Below, piece by piece: positions 26,219-34,662 of a DNA stretch of 64,000 nucleotides. The DNA comes from an uncultured Clostridia bacterium (GTDB lineage Bacteria; Bacillota; Clostridia; Oscillospirales; CAG-272), in contig CAMJPL010000007.1 in NCBI GenBank assembly GCA_946407735.1, positions 27,276 to 91,275 of the forward strand. Direction: 5' to 3'. Made by a program: the position numbers and the translations under genes. Under the pieces are notes generated by a model. That model was given only the letters and a program-made list of their open reading frames with translations, was not told where the DNA came from and did not search any database. Position 1 is the stretch's first letter. Every line of letters begins with the position of its first letter.

Positions 26219-28135
26219 ATGCTTTTCAAGATCGCCCGCATAGGAACGTCGCCCGTCATCGCCTACGCCGCCGATGAGCTCAAGCGCTGTCTTGAGATAA
26301 TGGATCCCTCGCTCGAGATAATTCCCCTAAGGTACGGCAGCTTCCGAAAAGACGTGAAAAACGCCGTGTTCGTCGGCAAAGATCCGGCGCTCGACGCCTG
26401 TCTTCCCGACGTCGCCGACCGGGAGCTCGACGACGCGATAGCGATAGACGTATCGCGCGGCTCGGGATATATCACAGGCGCGAATGACAGGGCCGTCCTC
26501 ATCGCCGTGTTCAGATATCTTCGCGAGCTGGGGGCTTCGTGGGTGCGCGCCGGTGACGGCGAGTATCTGCCGCAGACCGACGTAATGAGCCGCTGCGTGA
26601 AGCTCGCCGAGAAGCCGTCCTGCCGCCACAGGGGCGTCTGCATCGAGGGCGCCGATTCGGTCTCCGACGTCATGGCGATGATAGACTGGCTGCCGAGGGT
26701 CGGCATGAACGGCTATTTCAACCAGTTCCACCTCCCGGCGACCTTCTACGAGAGATGGTACGGCCCGCACCTTGAAAGGACCGATCCCGGCGCCTCGCTC
26801 GACCTCGCCGATATCGACGGCATACGCTCGGCGACTGTCGCCGAGATAAAAAAGAGAGGCCTGCTCTATCACGCCGCCGGGCACGGCTGGACCTGCGAGC
26901 CGTTCGGCATATCCGGCACCGGCTGGGACGCCGCGAGGGAGCACTATGTGCCGCAGGAGTCGAAAAAATATCTCGCCCTCGTCGGCGGGAAGCGCGAGCT
27001 CTGGGGCAACATCCCGCTCAACACCAATCTCTGCTACTCGAACCCCGAGGTGAGGGAGACGATGAGCCGCGCCGTCGCCGACTACTGCGTAAAGCAGCCG
27101 GAGATCGACTACGTTCAGGTCTGGCTCGCCGACGGAACGAACAACCATTGCGAATGCCCCGAATGCGCGAAAAAGCGCCCGTCCGACTGGTATGTCGACA
27201 TCCTTAACGGCATCGACGCCGAGATGACGAAGAGGGGCGTCAAGGCGAAGGTCGTCTTCCTCATGTACTGCGACCTGTACTGGCCGCCGGTGACGTCGAA
27301 GCTCAATAATCCCGACAGGTTCGTCCTCATGTTCGCCCCCATCACCCGCACATACTCGAAGTCGCTCGCCGAGGCGGGGGATTTCGACGAGGAGCGGCTG
27401 CCGGACTATGTGAGGAACCGCTGCGTCATGCCGAGATCGGTCGAGGAGAACCTCGCGCGCCTCCGCCAGTGGGAGCGGTTCTTCAGCGGCGACGGATTCG
27501 ACTTCGATTACCATTACATGTGGGATCAGCACAGGGATCTCGCCCATATGTCGATGAATAGGGTGCTGTTCGACGATATGAAGGCGCTGAAAAAGCTGGG
27601 GCTCAACGGCATGATGAGCTGCCAGAACCAGCGCGTCTGGCTGCCGTCCGGCTTCGGCATGACCGCCATGGCGGCGGCGCTGTGGGACGGCGACGCCGAT
27701 TACGACGGTATCGCCGACAGGTATTTCGGCGATGCCTTCGGCCGGGACGGCAGGAAGGTGAGAGACTATCTCGAGCAGCTGTCGCTCTTGATGCGCCCCG
27801 AGTATATGCGCATGGAGACCGAAAAGGTGTCGCCCGAGGCGGCGGCGTCCTTTGACGCGGCGGCGCGGCATATAAAGGCCTTTTCGCCTGTCATGGCGGA
27901 AAACCTCGCCCTGCCGCTTCCGGAGGCGCAGAAAAAGAGCTGGAAATATCTCGAATTCCACGCCCGCCTCGTCTCGATGCTGATCCCCGCCGTAAAGGCG
28001 AGGGCCGAGGGCAGGGACGAAGACGCGAAGACGCTCTTCTCGGCGTTCACCGATTTCGCCCGCGCCTCTGAGCCGGATATCGCTCCGGCGCTCGACGTCT
28101 TCGAGCTCGTCGGGACGCTGAGAAGAATGTTCTGA
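26219..28135 (+). CDS. DUF4838 protein, probable glycoside-hydrolase-like
   Basis: A 638-residue protein without a signal peptide. Residues 1-115 have the alpha-beta layout of the GH20b/alpha-glucuronidase N-terminal domain (AYAADELKRCLEIM; VFVGKDPAL; YITGANDRAVLIAVFRYLRELG). A DUF4838 TIM-barrel-like region follows with PSCRHRGVCIEG, HAAGHGWTCEPFG and WLADGTNNHCECPECAKK. The Cys-x-Cys-x2-Cys cluster is characteristic of the family. Activity is unproven; acidic or acylated glycans are plausible. GGAAAGGA precedes the ATG. Confidence 0.78.
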   Translation: MLFKIARIGTSPVIAYAADELKRCLEIMDPSLEIIPLRYGSFRKDVKNAVFVGKDPALDACLPDVADRELDDAIAIDVSRGSGYITGANDRAVLIAVFRYLRELGASWVRAGDGEYLPQTDVMSRCVKLAEKPSCRHRGVCIEGADSVSDVMAMIDWLPRVGMNGYFNQFHLPATFYERWYGPHLERTDPGASLDLADIDGIRSATVAEIKKRGLLYHAAGHGWTCEPFGISGTGWDAAREHYVPQESKKYLALVGGKRELWGNIPLNTNLCYSNPEVRETMSRAVADYCVKQPEIDYVQVWLADGTNNHCECPECAKKRPSDWYVDILNGIDAEMTKRGVKAKVVFLMYCDLYWPPVTSKLNNPDRFVLMFAPITRTYSKSLAEAGDFDEERLPDYVRNRCVMPRSVEENLARLRQWERFFSGDGFDFDYHYMWDQHRDLAHMSMNRVLFDDMKALKKLGLNGMMSCQNQRVWLPSGFGMTAMAAALWDGDADYDGIADRYFGDAFGRDGRKVRDYLEQLSLLMRPEYMRMETEKVSPEAAASFDAAARHIKAFSPVMAENLALPLPEAQKKSWKYLEFHARLVSMLIPAVKARAEGRDEDAKTLFSAFTDFARASEPDIAPALDVFELVGTLRRMF

Positions 28136-28161
28136 ATTAACACAGGCTAAATATATTAGAG

Positions 28162-28190
28162 GTGTTTTATTCATCTGTCGGTGGTATAAT
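28162..28190 (+). promoter_or_regulatory. Promoter with extended -10, CBM9-like gene
   Basis: A perfect TATAAT preceded by GTGG; the -35 (GTGTTT at 17 bases) is poor. Transcription from here starts before the ATG at 28231 and excludes the upstream GTG that would lengthen the frame. Confidence 0.6.
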
Positions 28191-28230
28191 ATTCAGAGCT
28201 TTTTTAAATCACCGAAAGGAAAACCGAAAA

Positions 28231-29178
28231 ATGAAAAAAATCATCTCCGCTCTTGCGGCCGGCTGCATCTTCGCGGCTCTCGCCTGCCCGGTATTCGCCG
28301 ACGCCCCCTCCGGCGTCGCCCTCAAGGGAGCTCCCGCCATCGACGGTCAGATCGACGCCGAGTGGAATCTCTGCGAGACATACCAGATAGACCGCTTAAA
28401 GGACGGCAGCGACACCGCTCTCAAGTCCCAGTTCCGCGCCATGTGGTCGGAAAAGGCTCTCTATGTCCTTATCGAGGCCTTCGACGCCGATCATTCGTTC
28501 GAGGGCGGCCCCTCCGTCGGAGACGGAATGGAGATCTATATCGACCTCAAGAACCTCAAGACCGACGGCTTCGAGGATGGGGATCAGGCCTACTTCGCGA
28601 TGTGCGCCGACGATCCGACCAACATCGCCTATGACGGCGGCGATGAAGGCAAGCCCAATCTCGAGGACAGCGGCGTCACCGTCGCCATGACGACCACCGA
28701 CGCCGGATACGTCTACGAGGCCGAGATCAAGCTCGACGCCTTCGCCACCACCCTCGCCAAGGGCATGACCATCGGCTTTGACATCCAGGTCAACGATCAG
28801 GTGTCCGGCGAGTCCGAGCGCACCGGCGCTTACGGCTGGTCCGACGATTCCAACGCCGCATGGCAGGGCACTGCCTCCTACGGCAACCTGACGCTCGACG
28901 AGGCTGAGGTCGAGGCTGCTCCGGCTGCCGAGGCAGCTCCGGCTGCTGAGGCAGCTACCGCCGAGACCGAGGCTCCCGCCGCCGAGGCCGCTCCGGCTGA
29001 GGCCGCTCCTGCCGAGGCTCCCGCCGCCGCTCCTGTCGCCGAGACTGCCGCTCCGGCTGCTGCTCCGGCTCCCGCCGCCGCCGCTCCCGCTCCGCAGACC
29101 GGTGATATGACCGCCGTCGCGGTCCTCGCCGCCGCTGCCGCCGTCGGCTGCGCCGTGCTCGTTTCGAAGAAGCACTGA
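28231..29178 (+). CDS. CBM9-like surface protein with QTGD C-terminal anchor signal
   Basis: A 315-residue exported protein: signal peptide ending CPVFA, then a carbohydrate-binding family-9/DOMON-like domain (residues ~30-220; APAIDGQIDAEWN, then DGMEIYIDL). A ~60-residue Ala/Pro/Glu linker follows. The C-terminus has APQTGD, a hydrophobic helix and the basic tail SKKH. That ending resembles a sortase cell-wall sorting signal, but with APQTG in place of LPXTG. Paralogues are at 47004 and 48184. It probably displays a glycan-binding domain on the surface. GAAAGGA lies ten bases before the ATG. Confidence 0.78.
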   Translation: MKKIISALAAGCIFAALACPVFADAPSGVALKGAPAIDGQIDAEWNLCETYQIDRLKDGSDTALKSQFRAMWSEKALYVLIEAFDADHSFEGGPSVGDGMEIYIDLKNLKTDGFEDGDQAYFAMCADDPTNIAYDGGDEGKPNLEDSGVTVAMTTTDAGYVYEAEIKLDAFATTLAKGMTIGFDIQVNDQVSGESERTGAYGWSDDSNAAWQGTASYGNLTLDEAEVEAAPAAEAAPAAEAATAETEAPAAEAAPAEAAPAEAPAAAPVAETAAPAAAPAPAAAAPAPQTGDMTAVAVLAAAAAVGCAVLVSKKH

Positions 29179-29199
29179 GAAAGTCTCATATAAAAGCCG

Positions 29200-29230
29200 A
29201 AAAATCCTCCGGATATCCGGAGGATTTTTC
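29200..29230 (+). terminator. Intrinsic terminator
   Basis: A 30-base perfect palindrome centred on GGATATCC with a T-run on the plus strand and an A-run on its left. Confidence 0.85.
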
Positions 29231-29297
29231 TTATGCCGGCGGTCTCTGACTGTCAGAAATATCTGTACAAATTGACCGGAACCTTTATAAGCATCAC

Positions 29298-29395
29298 AGT
29301 TTTTGAACAAAGGATAGGGACCTGAATAAGTCCGCTTTGCGGACTTATTAAAGGAAGGGAAAGAACTTTTTCCAAAAAGCTCTTTCCCTTCCCCC
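29298..29395 (+). repeat. Dispersed long-hairpin repeat, copy B
   Basis: The lead-in (GTTTTTGAACAAAGGATAGG) is followed by a first perfect 10-bp hairpin (29325-29349, AATAAGTCCG arms). The family hairpin comes next, an 18-bp stem with one mismatch (29353-29392). It lies between convergent genes and may terminate both. Confidence 0.8.
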
Positions 29396-29421
29396 GATAA
29401 TCTTATATATTTAATTCCGCC

Positions 29422-30915
29422 TCACTGCGCCGAGTCGTAGGTCTCTCTCAGGTTTTCGAGACCGGCTATCGCCTGAGGCGCGCGCTTCTCATACTCGGAG
29501 GCGATGGAGTCGCCCTTCTTCTGGAGCGGCTGCAGGAAGGCCCAGGTGAAGATGTCGTTCGCCCACGCGCCGCCGTAGATCAGCGTGAACAGGCCGCTTA
29601 TGCCGTCGTGGATGATGTCGATCATCTGGGCGGAATAGTCGTCGCGGACGTACTTGATCTTGAGCGCCGTCTCGTAGTAGGTCGGCGTGACGGAGGCGGC
29701 GGTCGCCTCGTTGAGCGCCTGAACGACGGCTGACGCCATGTCGTAGTTCGCTGCCGTCAGCGGGATCGCGCCGACCTCGGCCGTGTCGTGCACGACGGTG
29801 TGATAATCTTGCTGCTGCTCGTCGAGGAGCGGGTAGGGAAGAAGTCCGATATCGTCCTCCATCGCGCGGAAGTTCTCGAACTGCGCGATCTCGGCGGTCG
29901 AGATGAACAGCGCGGTGCCGGAGATGAATTTCTCGTGCAGATCCTTCGCGTTCTCGCCGAATTTCGTCGACGTGCCCTCGGCGTAGAAGCAGTTGAAGAC
30001 CTTTTCGTAGAGCTTCTGCGCGCGCTCGAGGTCGAAGTCGAGCTGCGGGTAGCCCTCCTCGTCGCGGCTGTAGGTGCGGCAGTCGGTGCCGTAGACCCAC
30101 GGGAATATCGAGCCGCCGACGCCGCCTATGATAAGGCCGTACTGGTCGTCCTTCGACGCCTTGCCGTTGCCGTCGAGGTCGATGTAGGTGTTCTCGATCT
30201 TCTTCGCGAGGGAGTCGTAGGTCCATGTGTGGTCGAGCACCTCGGAATATATGGCGTCGGGATCGCCGTAGAGGTTCTCGTACATCGTGCGGTTGTAGTA
30301 GATGAGATGCGAGCGGCGGAGCACGTCCATGAAGTAGTCGCCGACGAGCAGATACGTCTCGCCCGATTTTATCGACAGGTCGTCCATGTAGCTGACCCAC
30401 CAGCCGGGAGTCGTGAAGTCGAAGTAGGCGCAGTCCTCGGCCTTGCGCAGCAGCTTCTCGACGGCGTCGGTCGACATGCCGCGCTGGTCGTTGACGATGA
30501 GGTCGAAGTCGTCCGAGCCGGAGAGCACCAGCTTGCGGACGTAATCGGCGACCTTGCTCCACTCGACGTTGGTCGCGGTGTACCGGAATTTGACGTTAAG
30601 CCTGTCCTCGACGTCCATGTTGCGCTGGAAGACGGCATCATTGACGATGTCGCCGGTAAGCTCCTCGGGGCCGACGAGGAATTCGGCCGAGCTTATGTCG
30701 GTGTCGCTCATCGAGATGCGGAAATCCGCTCCGCCGAAGTCGACTCCGTCGAGTATCGAGGTCTCGGGAGCCTCGGTCGTCTCCGCGGCGTCTGCTGACG
30801 GAGCCGATGTCTGCGCCGGGGCGGACGTCTGAGCCGATTCGCCGCAGGAGGCGAGAGTGCCGATAAGTATCGCCGCCGACAGCAGGGCGGTTGATGTGCG
30901 GTATGCTGTGGACAT
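29422..30915 (-). CDS. Extracellular solute-binding lipoprotein, orphan
   Basis: A 497-residue lipoprotein with lipobox TLASC (Cys 24) and a Ser/Thr/Ala/Pro linker. Its solute-binding fold is related to those at 14146 and 21775 (GDIVNDAVFQRNMDVEDRL; WTYDSLAKKI). It carries the same EF-hand-like loop, DLDGNGKASKDDQYG. It has its own promoter and no transporter partner genes. Confidence 0.8.
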   Translation of the reverse strand: MSTAYRTSTALLSAAILIGTLASCGESAQTSAPAQTSAPSADAAETTEAPETSILDGVDFGGADFRISMSDTDISSAEFLVGPEELTGDIVNDAVFQRNMDVEDRLNVKFRYTATNVEWSKVADYVRKLVLSGSDDFDLIVNDQRGMSTDAVEKLLRKAEDCAYFDFTTPGWWVSYMDDLSIKSGETYLLVGDYFMDVLRRSHLIYYNRTMYENLYGDPDAIYSEVLDHTWTYDSLAKKIENTYIDLDGNGKASKDDQYGLIIGGVGGSIFPWVYGTDCRTYSRDEEGYPQLDFDLERAQKLYEKVFNCFYAEGTSTKFGENAKDLHEKFISGTALFISTAEIAQFENFRAMEDDIGLLPYPLLDEQQQDYHTVVHDTAEVGAIPLTAANYDMASAVVQALNEATAASVTPTYYETALKIKYVRDDYSAQMIDIIHDGISGLFTLIYGGAWANDIFTWAFLQPLQKKGDSIASEYEKRAPQAIAGLENLRETYDSAQ

Positions 30916-30946
30916 GGTTCATCCTCCATTATTTCGTTCAGGCTAT

Positions 30947-30975
30947 ATTATATCACTGTCGTCAGGGATTTTCAA
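30947..30975 (-). promoter_or_regulatory. Sigma-A promoter of the lipoprotein gene
   Basis: TTGAAA and TATAAT are 17 bases apart on the minus strand with GTGA before the -10. Confidence 0.8.
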
Positions 30976-31103
30976 TGACGGAATTATTAAAAAAACGGCG
31001 CCGGAAAGGCCAACCTCCATAAGACAGCAATTCAAGAAAACCATCAAAAAAGCATCTGTCTTACAGGATTGGGTAACCGTGACGATCTCACATCAAACAA
31101 ATA

Positions 31104-31142
31104 AGCAACCGCCCGGTTTTTCTCCGGGCGGTTGCTGGTTTT
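31104..31142 (-). terminator. Hairpin terminator of the regulatory/ABC cassette
   Basis: A 13-bp perfect stem (AGCAACCGCCCGG with CCGGGCGGTTGCT) lies just past the histidine kinase stop. The tail is T-rich only in part on either strand (GGTTTT to the right, TTATTTG to the left). Confidence 0.75.
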
Positions 31143-31151
31143 GGGGGATTA

Positions 31152-32045
31152 TTATGATGGATCAAATTGAACTACTATTGAAAAAACACCGTCAGTATAG
31201 TTTGCACGTATTATCCCGCCCATTTTTTCGGTCAGAAGTTTTGCGATGGAGAGGCCAAGACCAGTCGATTCCTTGGCGTTGTCAACTGTATAAAAACGGT
31301 CGAACAGTTTTCCAACTTCAATTTCTGACAAAGAGGGAGCAGGATTGGAAAATAGAATCAACCCATTAGGAGTTAACGTCACCAACAGGCTTCCGGATGA
31401 ATACTTTGCCGCATTGCTCAGGATATTTCCCAAAACACGCTGTAGTGCTTTTTGATCCAGCACTCGAACAACTGCCTCTTCTGGCATTTGAATTTCTGGC
31501 GTAATCCCTGCTTCAGATAGCATCTGATAGGATGCTGCCAACGCTTTCTCCAGTTCCTTATTCAGAATGACTTTTTCCTTCTTTAGCTCTTCGGAGGTGT
31601 TCTCCATTACGGAGTATTGGAATAATTCCTCCGTCAGCGCTTTCAATGTTTCCGTTCTCTCTCGAATCACCTGACAATATCTCAAGGCACTGTCTTCTAA
31701 GGGCTCTTCTTCCAGAAGTTCCAAGTATCCACTTATAGCAGTCAAAGGAGTTCGCAGATCGTGTGCCACGTTAGTTACAGCATTTTGCAGCTCTGTATTC
31801 TGATTATCAAGTCGTAGTTTCTGCGTGCGTATAGCAGAGAGCTCAATATTTAATTCAGATGCCAAACTGCGTACACTTTGATCAGATGATGACGTCGTGA
31901 TTGGAGTGTTTGTATCGGAGCCGAGTTTATCTTGCAAATCTTTGACTATCGCATTCAAATCCCTACGGACAAGGATCTGTTTTGCCAGCAGATAGAATAC
32001 CGCTGTCAGCAAAACTATAATGATAATTGCAGGCAGGTATTCCAT
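31152..32045 (-). CDS. Sensor histidine kinase
   Basis: A 297-residue membrane kinase. One N-terminal helix (AIIIIVLLTAVFYLLA) is followed by a short linker without a sizeable sensor domain. The H-box is VAHDLRTPLTAISGYLELL, the N-box is NILSNAAKYS, and the G-region has STGLGLSIAKLL. The ATG at 32045 has AAGGAG nine bases upstream; the ATG two codons earlier is too close to it. The lack of an extracytoplasmic sensor fits kinases that rely on their companion ABC transporter for sensing. It ends the cassette RR, ATPase, permease, kinase. Confidence 0.88.
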   Translation of the reverse strand: MEYLPAIIIIVLLTAVFYLLAKQILVRRDLNAIVKDLQDKLGSDTNTPITTSSSDQSVRSLASELNIELSAIRTQKLRLDNQNTELQNAVTNVAHDLRTPLTAISGYLELLEEEPLEDSALRYCQVIRERTETLKALTEELFQYSVMENTSEELKKEKVILNKELEKALAASYQMLSEAGITPEIQMPEEAVVRVLDQKALQRVLGNILSNAAKYSSGSLLVTLTPNGLILFSNPAPSLSEIEVGKLFDRFYTVDNAKESTGLGLSIAKLLTEKMGGIIRANYTDGVFSIVVQFDPS

Positions 32046-32061
32046 CTGCATCTACTCCTTA

Positions 32062-32892
32062 CTATTTCAAATCCTTACGTCGGAATATCAGTACACCGAC
32101 GGTTGAGAGCACAAGCAGCCATGCGAGATCATAAACACAAAATCTGGCCATTTCGTCCAAGCTGCCCATGATCTGAATGGATTGACCGCCGGGCATGAAG
32201 TCGTTGAGGAACTCACAGACCTTCCGTTCCGGACTTCCTTCCGGCATATAGTTTGGATTTGGCTTTGGCTCTCCTATTTGCATGGTTCCGCTGTCATCCA
32301 TATACATACCAGTATAAGACTCAGGTTCGTCTAGCCAGCTGCTGACCATTACTCCCTGAAGCATCAACGCCATAGCCAAAAGAAGGCAAACCACAGCCGC
32401 AACCGCTTTGTTTCCAATCAGAATGGATACACAGGTAAGAATTGCGGAAACGGCCGCCAACAGCAAAAACAAGGTCAGATAAAACATCCCATACATGATG
32501 AGCGAATTCTCGCTCTCCATCAGAATGACCGACGGCACTAGGTAGACCACAGACCATACCGCGGCCAGAATCCATCCGCCCACAACAGACGTAAGCATCA
32601 GGGACAGATATACAGAAACACGGCTGTGTCCAACGATGATTTTGTTCCGCATGGTGCCGTCGCTAAATTCGCTTCCCACAAACAGCGACACGAACACCGC
32701 GATGGCGAAAAACACGATAGGAGCGATGATGGTCAAAAGACTATCAAAATACGGCGAACCGTCAGCCAGCTTGTAATCTCTGTAATGCATAACAAATGCA
32801 AAGAGAGCCGTTACGACCATAAAAACGGCGGCTATCCAGTAGTAATTTGTTTTCAGCAGTCTCCGAATGTTGGACGAGGTGAGGTTACGCAT
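32062..32892 (-). CDS. ABC-2 type permease
   Basis: A 276-residue permease with six hydrophobic helices (FMVVTALFAFVMHY; IVFFAIAVFVSLFVGSEFS; later LLVLSTVGVLIF). The FSDGTMRNKIIVGHSR segment is typical of BcrB/LanE-type exporters. The ATG at 32892 has GGAGGTG upstream and overlaps the ATPase gene by 8 bases. With that ATPase it probably exports, or gives resistance to, a peptide antibiotic. Confidence 0.85.
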   Translation of the reverse strand: MRNLTSSNIRRLLKTNYYWIAAVFMVVTALFAFVMHYRDYKLADGSPYFDSLLTIIAPIVFFAIAVFVSLFVGSEFSDGTMRNKIIVGHSRVSVYLSLMLTSVVGGWILAAVWSVVYLVPSVILMESENSLIMYGMFYLTLFLLLAAVSAILTCVSILIGNKAVAAVVCLLLAMALMLQGVMVSSWLDEPESYTGMYMDDSGTMQIGEPKPNPNYMPEGSPERKVCEFLNDFMPGGQSIQIMGSLDEMARFCVYDLAWLLVLSTVGVLIFRRKDLK

Positions 32893-33799
32893 GGCGTTCA
32901 CCTCCAATCAGATTGAGATAAAAGCTCTCCAGACTCTCCTCCTGTTCATGTAGGGAGAGGATGGCACAGCTTTCACTCTTGGCCGCTTCAGAAAGAGCGG
33001 AGACGCTGATACTATCGTAGATTTCAACAGTTTCATCGCCAGTAACACGGTAAGAAAGGCCCAGCCTATCCAAGGCTCGTACAAAAGCATGGATGTCTGT
33101 GACCGTAACCACTGTCTTTTTGGTACATGAGCGTTCCAGCTCCTCCGCACTGATCTCCTTTATGATATGACCGCTGTCAATAAACCCATAATAGGTGGCA
33201 ATACGGGAAAGCTCGTCAAGGATGTGGCTGGAAATGAGCACAGTAATACCCATTTCCCGGTTCAGCTTCAATATAAGCTCTCGGATCTCCACGATACCCT
33301 GAGGATCAAGACCATTCATCGGCTCATCCAGCACCAAAAAATCCGGATTTCCTGCTAATGCAACAGCGATTCCCAGTCGCTGCTTCATCCCAAGAGAGAA
33401 GTTTTTCGCTTTCTTATTTCCGGTGTCGGAAAGACCAACCAGGGAGAGTAGTTTGTCGATCCCGTCAAAGGAAGGAATACCCATGATCCGGTATTGTGTT
33501 TTCATGTTATCGTTTGCTGTCATGTCCAGATAGACAGCTGGAGTCTCAACGACAGCGCCCATACGACACCTTGATTGCGCTATAGATTTGTCGGTGTTTC
33601 CGATTCCGTAAATTGCATATTCCCCTGACGTAGGATTCTGCAATCCCGTGATCACGCGAATCAGTGTTGTTTTGCCCGCACCGTTCTTACCAACAAAACC
33701 ATATATGGCCCCTTTCGGTACGCGCATATTCAGATTGTCAAGCGCTTTGAAATGCTTATATTGCTTGCAAAGCGCATTTGCTTCAAGCACATATTCCAT
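32885..33799 (-). CDS. ABC transporter ATP-binding protein (BcrA/LanF-type)
   Basis: A 304-residue ATPase with Walker A GKNGAGKT near residue 36, signature FSLGMKQRL near 131, and Walker B FLVLDEP near 152 followed by MNGLDPQG. A C-terminal extension is typical of bacitracin/lantibiotic exporters. The ATG follows AAAGGAGG. The short intergenic DNA upstream carries tandem 11-bp repeats likely bound by the cassette's own response regulator. Confidence 0.9.
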   Translation of the reverse strand: MEYVLEANALCKQYKHFKALDNLNMRVPKGAIYGFVGKNGAGKTTLIRVITGLQNPTSGEYAIYGIGNTDKSIAQSRCRMGAVVETPAVYLDMTANDNMKTQYRIMGIPSFDGIDKLLSLVGLSDTGNKKAKNFSLGMKQRLGIAVALAGNPDFLVLDEPMNGLDPQGIVEIRELILKLNREMGITVLISSHILDELSRIATYYGFIDSGHIIKEISAEELERSCTKKTVVTVTDIHAFVRALDRLGLSYRVTGDETVEIYDSISVSALSEAAKSESCAILSLHEQEESLESFYLNLIGGERHA

Positions 33800-33828
33800 G
33801 TATAAACCTCCTTTTGCTTGATGAGGAA

Positions 33829-33885
33829 ATAATACAGGCAAAAGGATGAGAAATCGGTATACAAAATCGTTGAGAAATCGTTGAG
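33829..33885 (-). promoter_or_regulatory. Candidate response-regulator operator and weak promoter
   Basis: Two perfect tandem copies of AAATCGTTGAG (33864-33874 and 33875-33885), with a third core AAATCG at 33851-33856, lie between the regulator and ATPase genes. A TATTAT at 33829-33834 could be the -10 for the ABC genes; its -35 is poor and overlaps the third core. Direct repeats above a weak promoter fit activation by an OmpR-family regulator. This is inference. Confidence 0.5.
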
Positions 33886-33886
33886 A

Positions 33887-34552
33887 TTATTCTCCTGAAA
33901 GTTTATAACCAATTCCCCAGATCGATTCTATGTACTCTTTTCCTTCAATCTCACGCAGCTTTGTGCGAATATGACTGATATGGGTTTTCAGAGAGCTCTC
34001 TGTGCAATCGAGGGTGTCCTCTGCGATATTATCGAGTATCACGGACTTGGCAATAACCTGATCAGGGTTCTGCATCAGCAGTTTCATGATTGCATATTCC
34101 GTTTTCGTCAGCTTGATCTCATTTCCATTGATTGAAACAGAATGAGAAGACGTATCGAGAGAAATATCACCACAGCGATAGACCTCTGACTTAATCATGG
34201 GAGCTTTTCGCAGAGCAACAGCGACTCTTGCAGAAAGCTCCCGTGTATTAAATGGTTTTGTGATATAATCGACAGCTCCGCCTGTCAGCATAGATACCTT
34301 ATCGTCGATGCCAACCTTGGCGCTCACGACAATTATGGGAATACCGTTGATTCTCCGTAAAACGTCCTCGCCAGAGATGCCGGGCAGCATCAGGTCAAGC
34401 AGTATAAGATCCGGCTGCTGCTTTTCAAGAAGGAGAATTGCCTCTGTTCCCGAATATGCCCGGTAGCATATGTAACCCTCGCGTTCAAGAACTTCCTGTT
34501 CGAGGTTCCCGATTTGTATGTCGTCGTCGATTATCAGAATTCTATTTTTCAT
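33887..34552 (-). CDS. OmpR-family response regulator
   Basis: A 221-residue regulator. The receiver domain starts MKNRILIIDDD, has the phospho-acceptor Asp in LILLDLMLPGISG and Lys in DYITKPFN. A winged-helix domain follows (EYAIMKLLMQNPDQVI; ESSLKTHISHIRTKL; ESIWGIGYKL). It heads the cassette, which has clearly lower GC than its surroundings, suggesting acquisition. Its ribosome binding site is weak. Confidence 0.92.
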   Translation of the reverse strand: MKNRILIIDDDIQIGNLEQEVLEREGYICYRAYSGTEAILLLEKQQPDLILLDLMLPGISGEDVLRRINGIPIIVVSAKVGIDDKVSMLTGGAVDYITKPFNTRELSARVAVALRKAPMIKSEVYRCGDISLDTSSHSVSINGNEIKLTKTEYAIMKLLMQNPDQVIAKSVILDNIAEDTLDCTESSLKTHISHIRTKLREIEGKEYIESIWGIGYKLSGE

Positions 34553-34662
34553 TTCTTTCTTTCAAAAAATCTCATGTTCTTTTTTTTTATGTAAGTTTTG
34601 GAATGCTTGCATAAGCCAATGCCCTTTCGGCACCTACAGCGATGTTCATATTGCAGTCTCCG

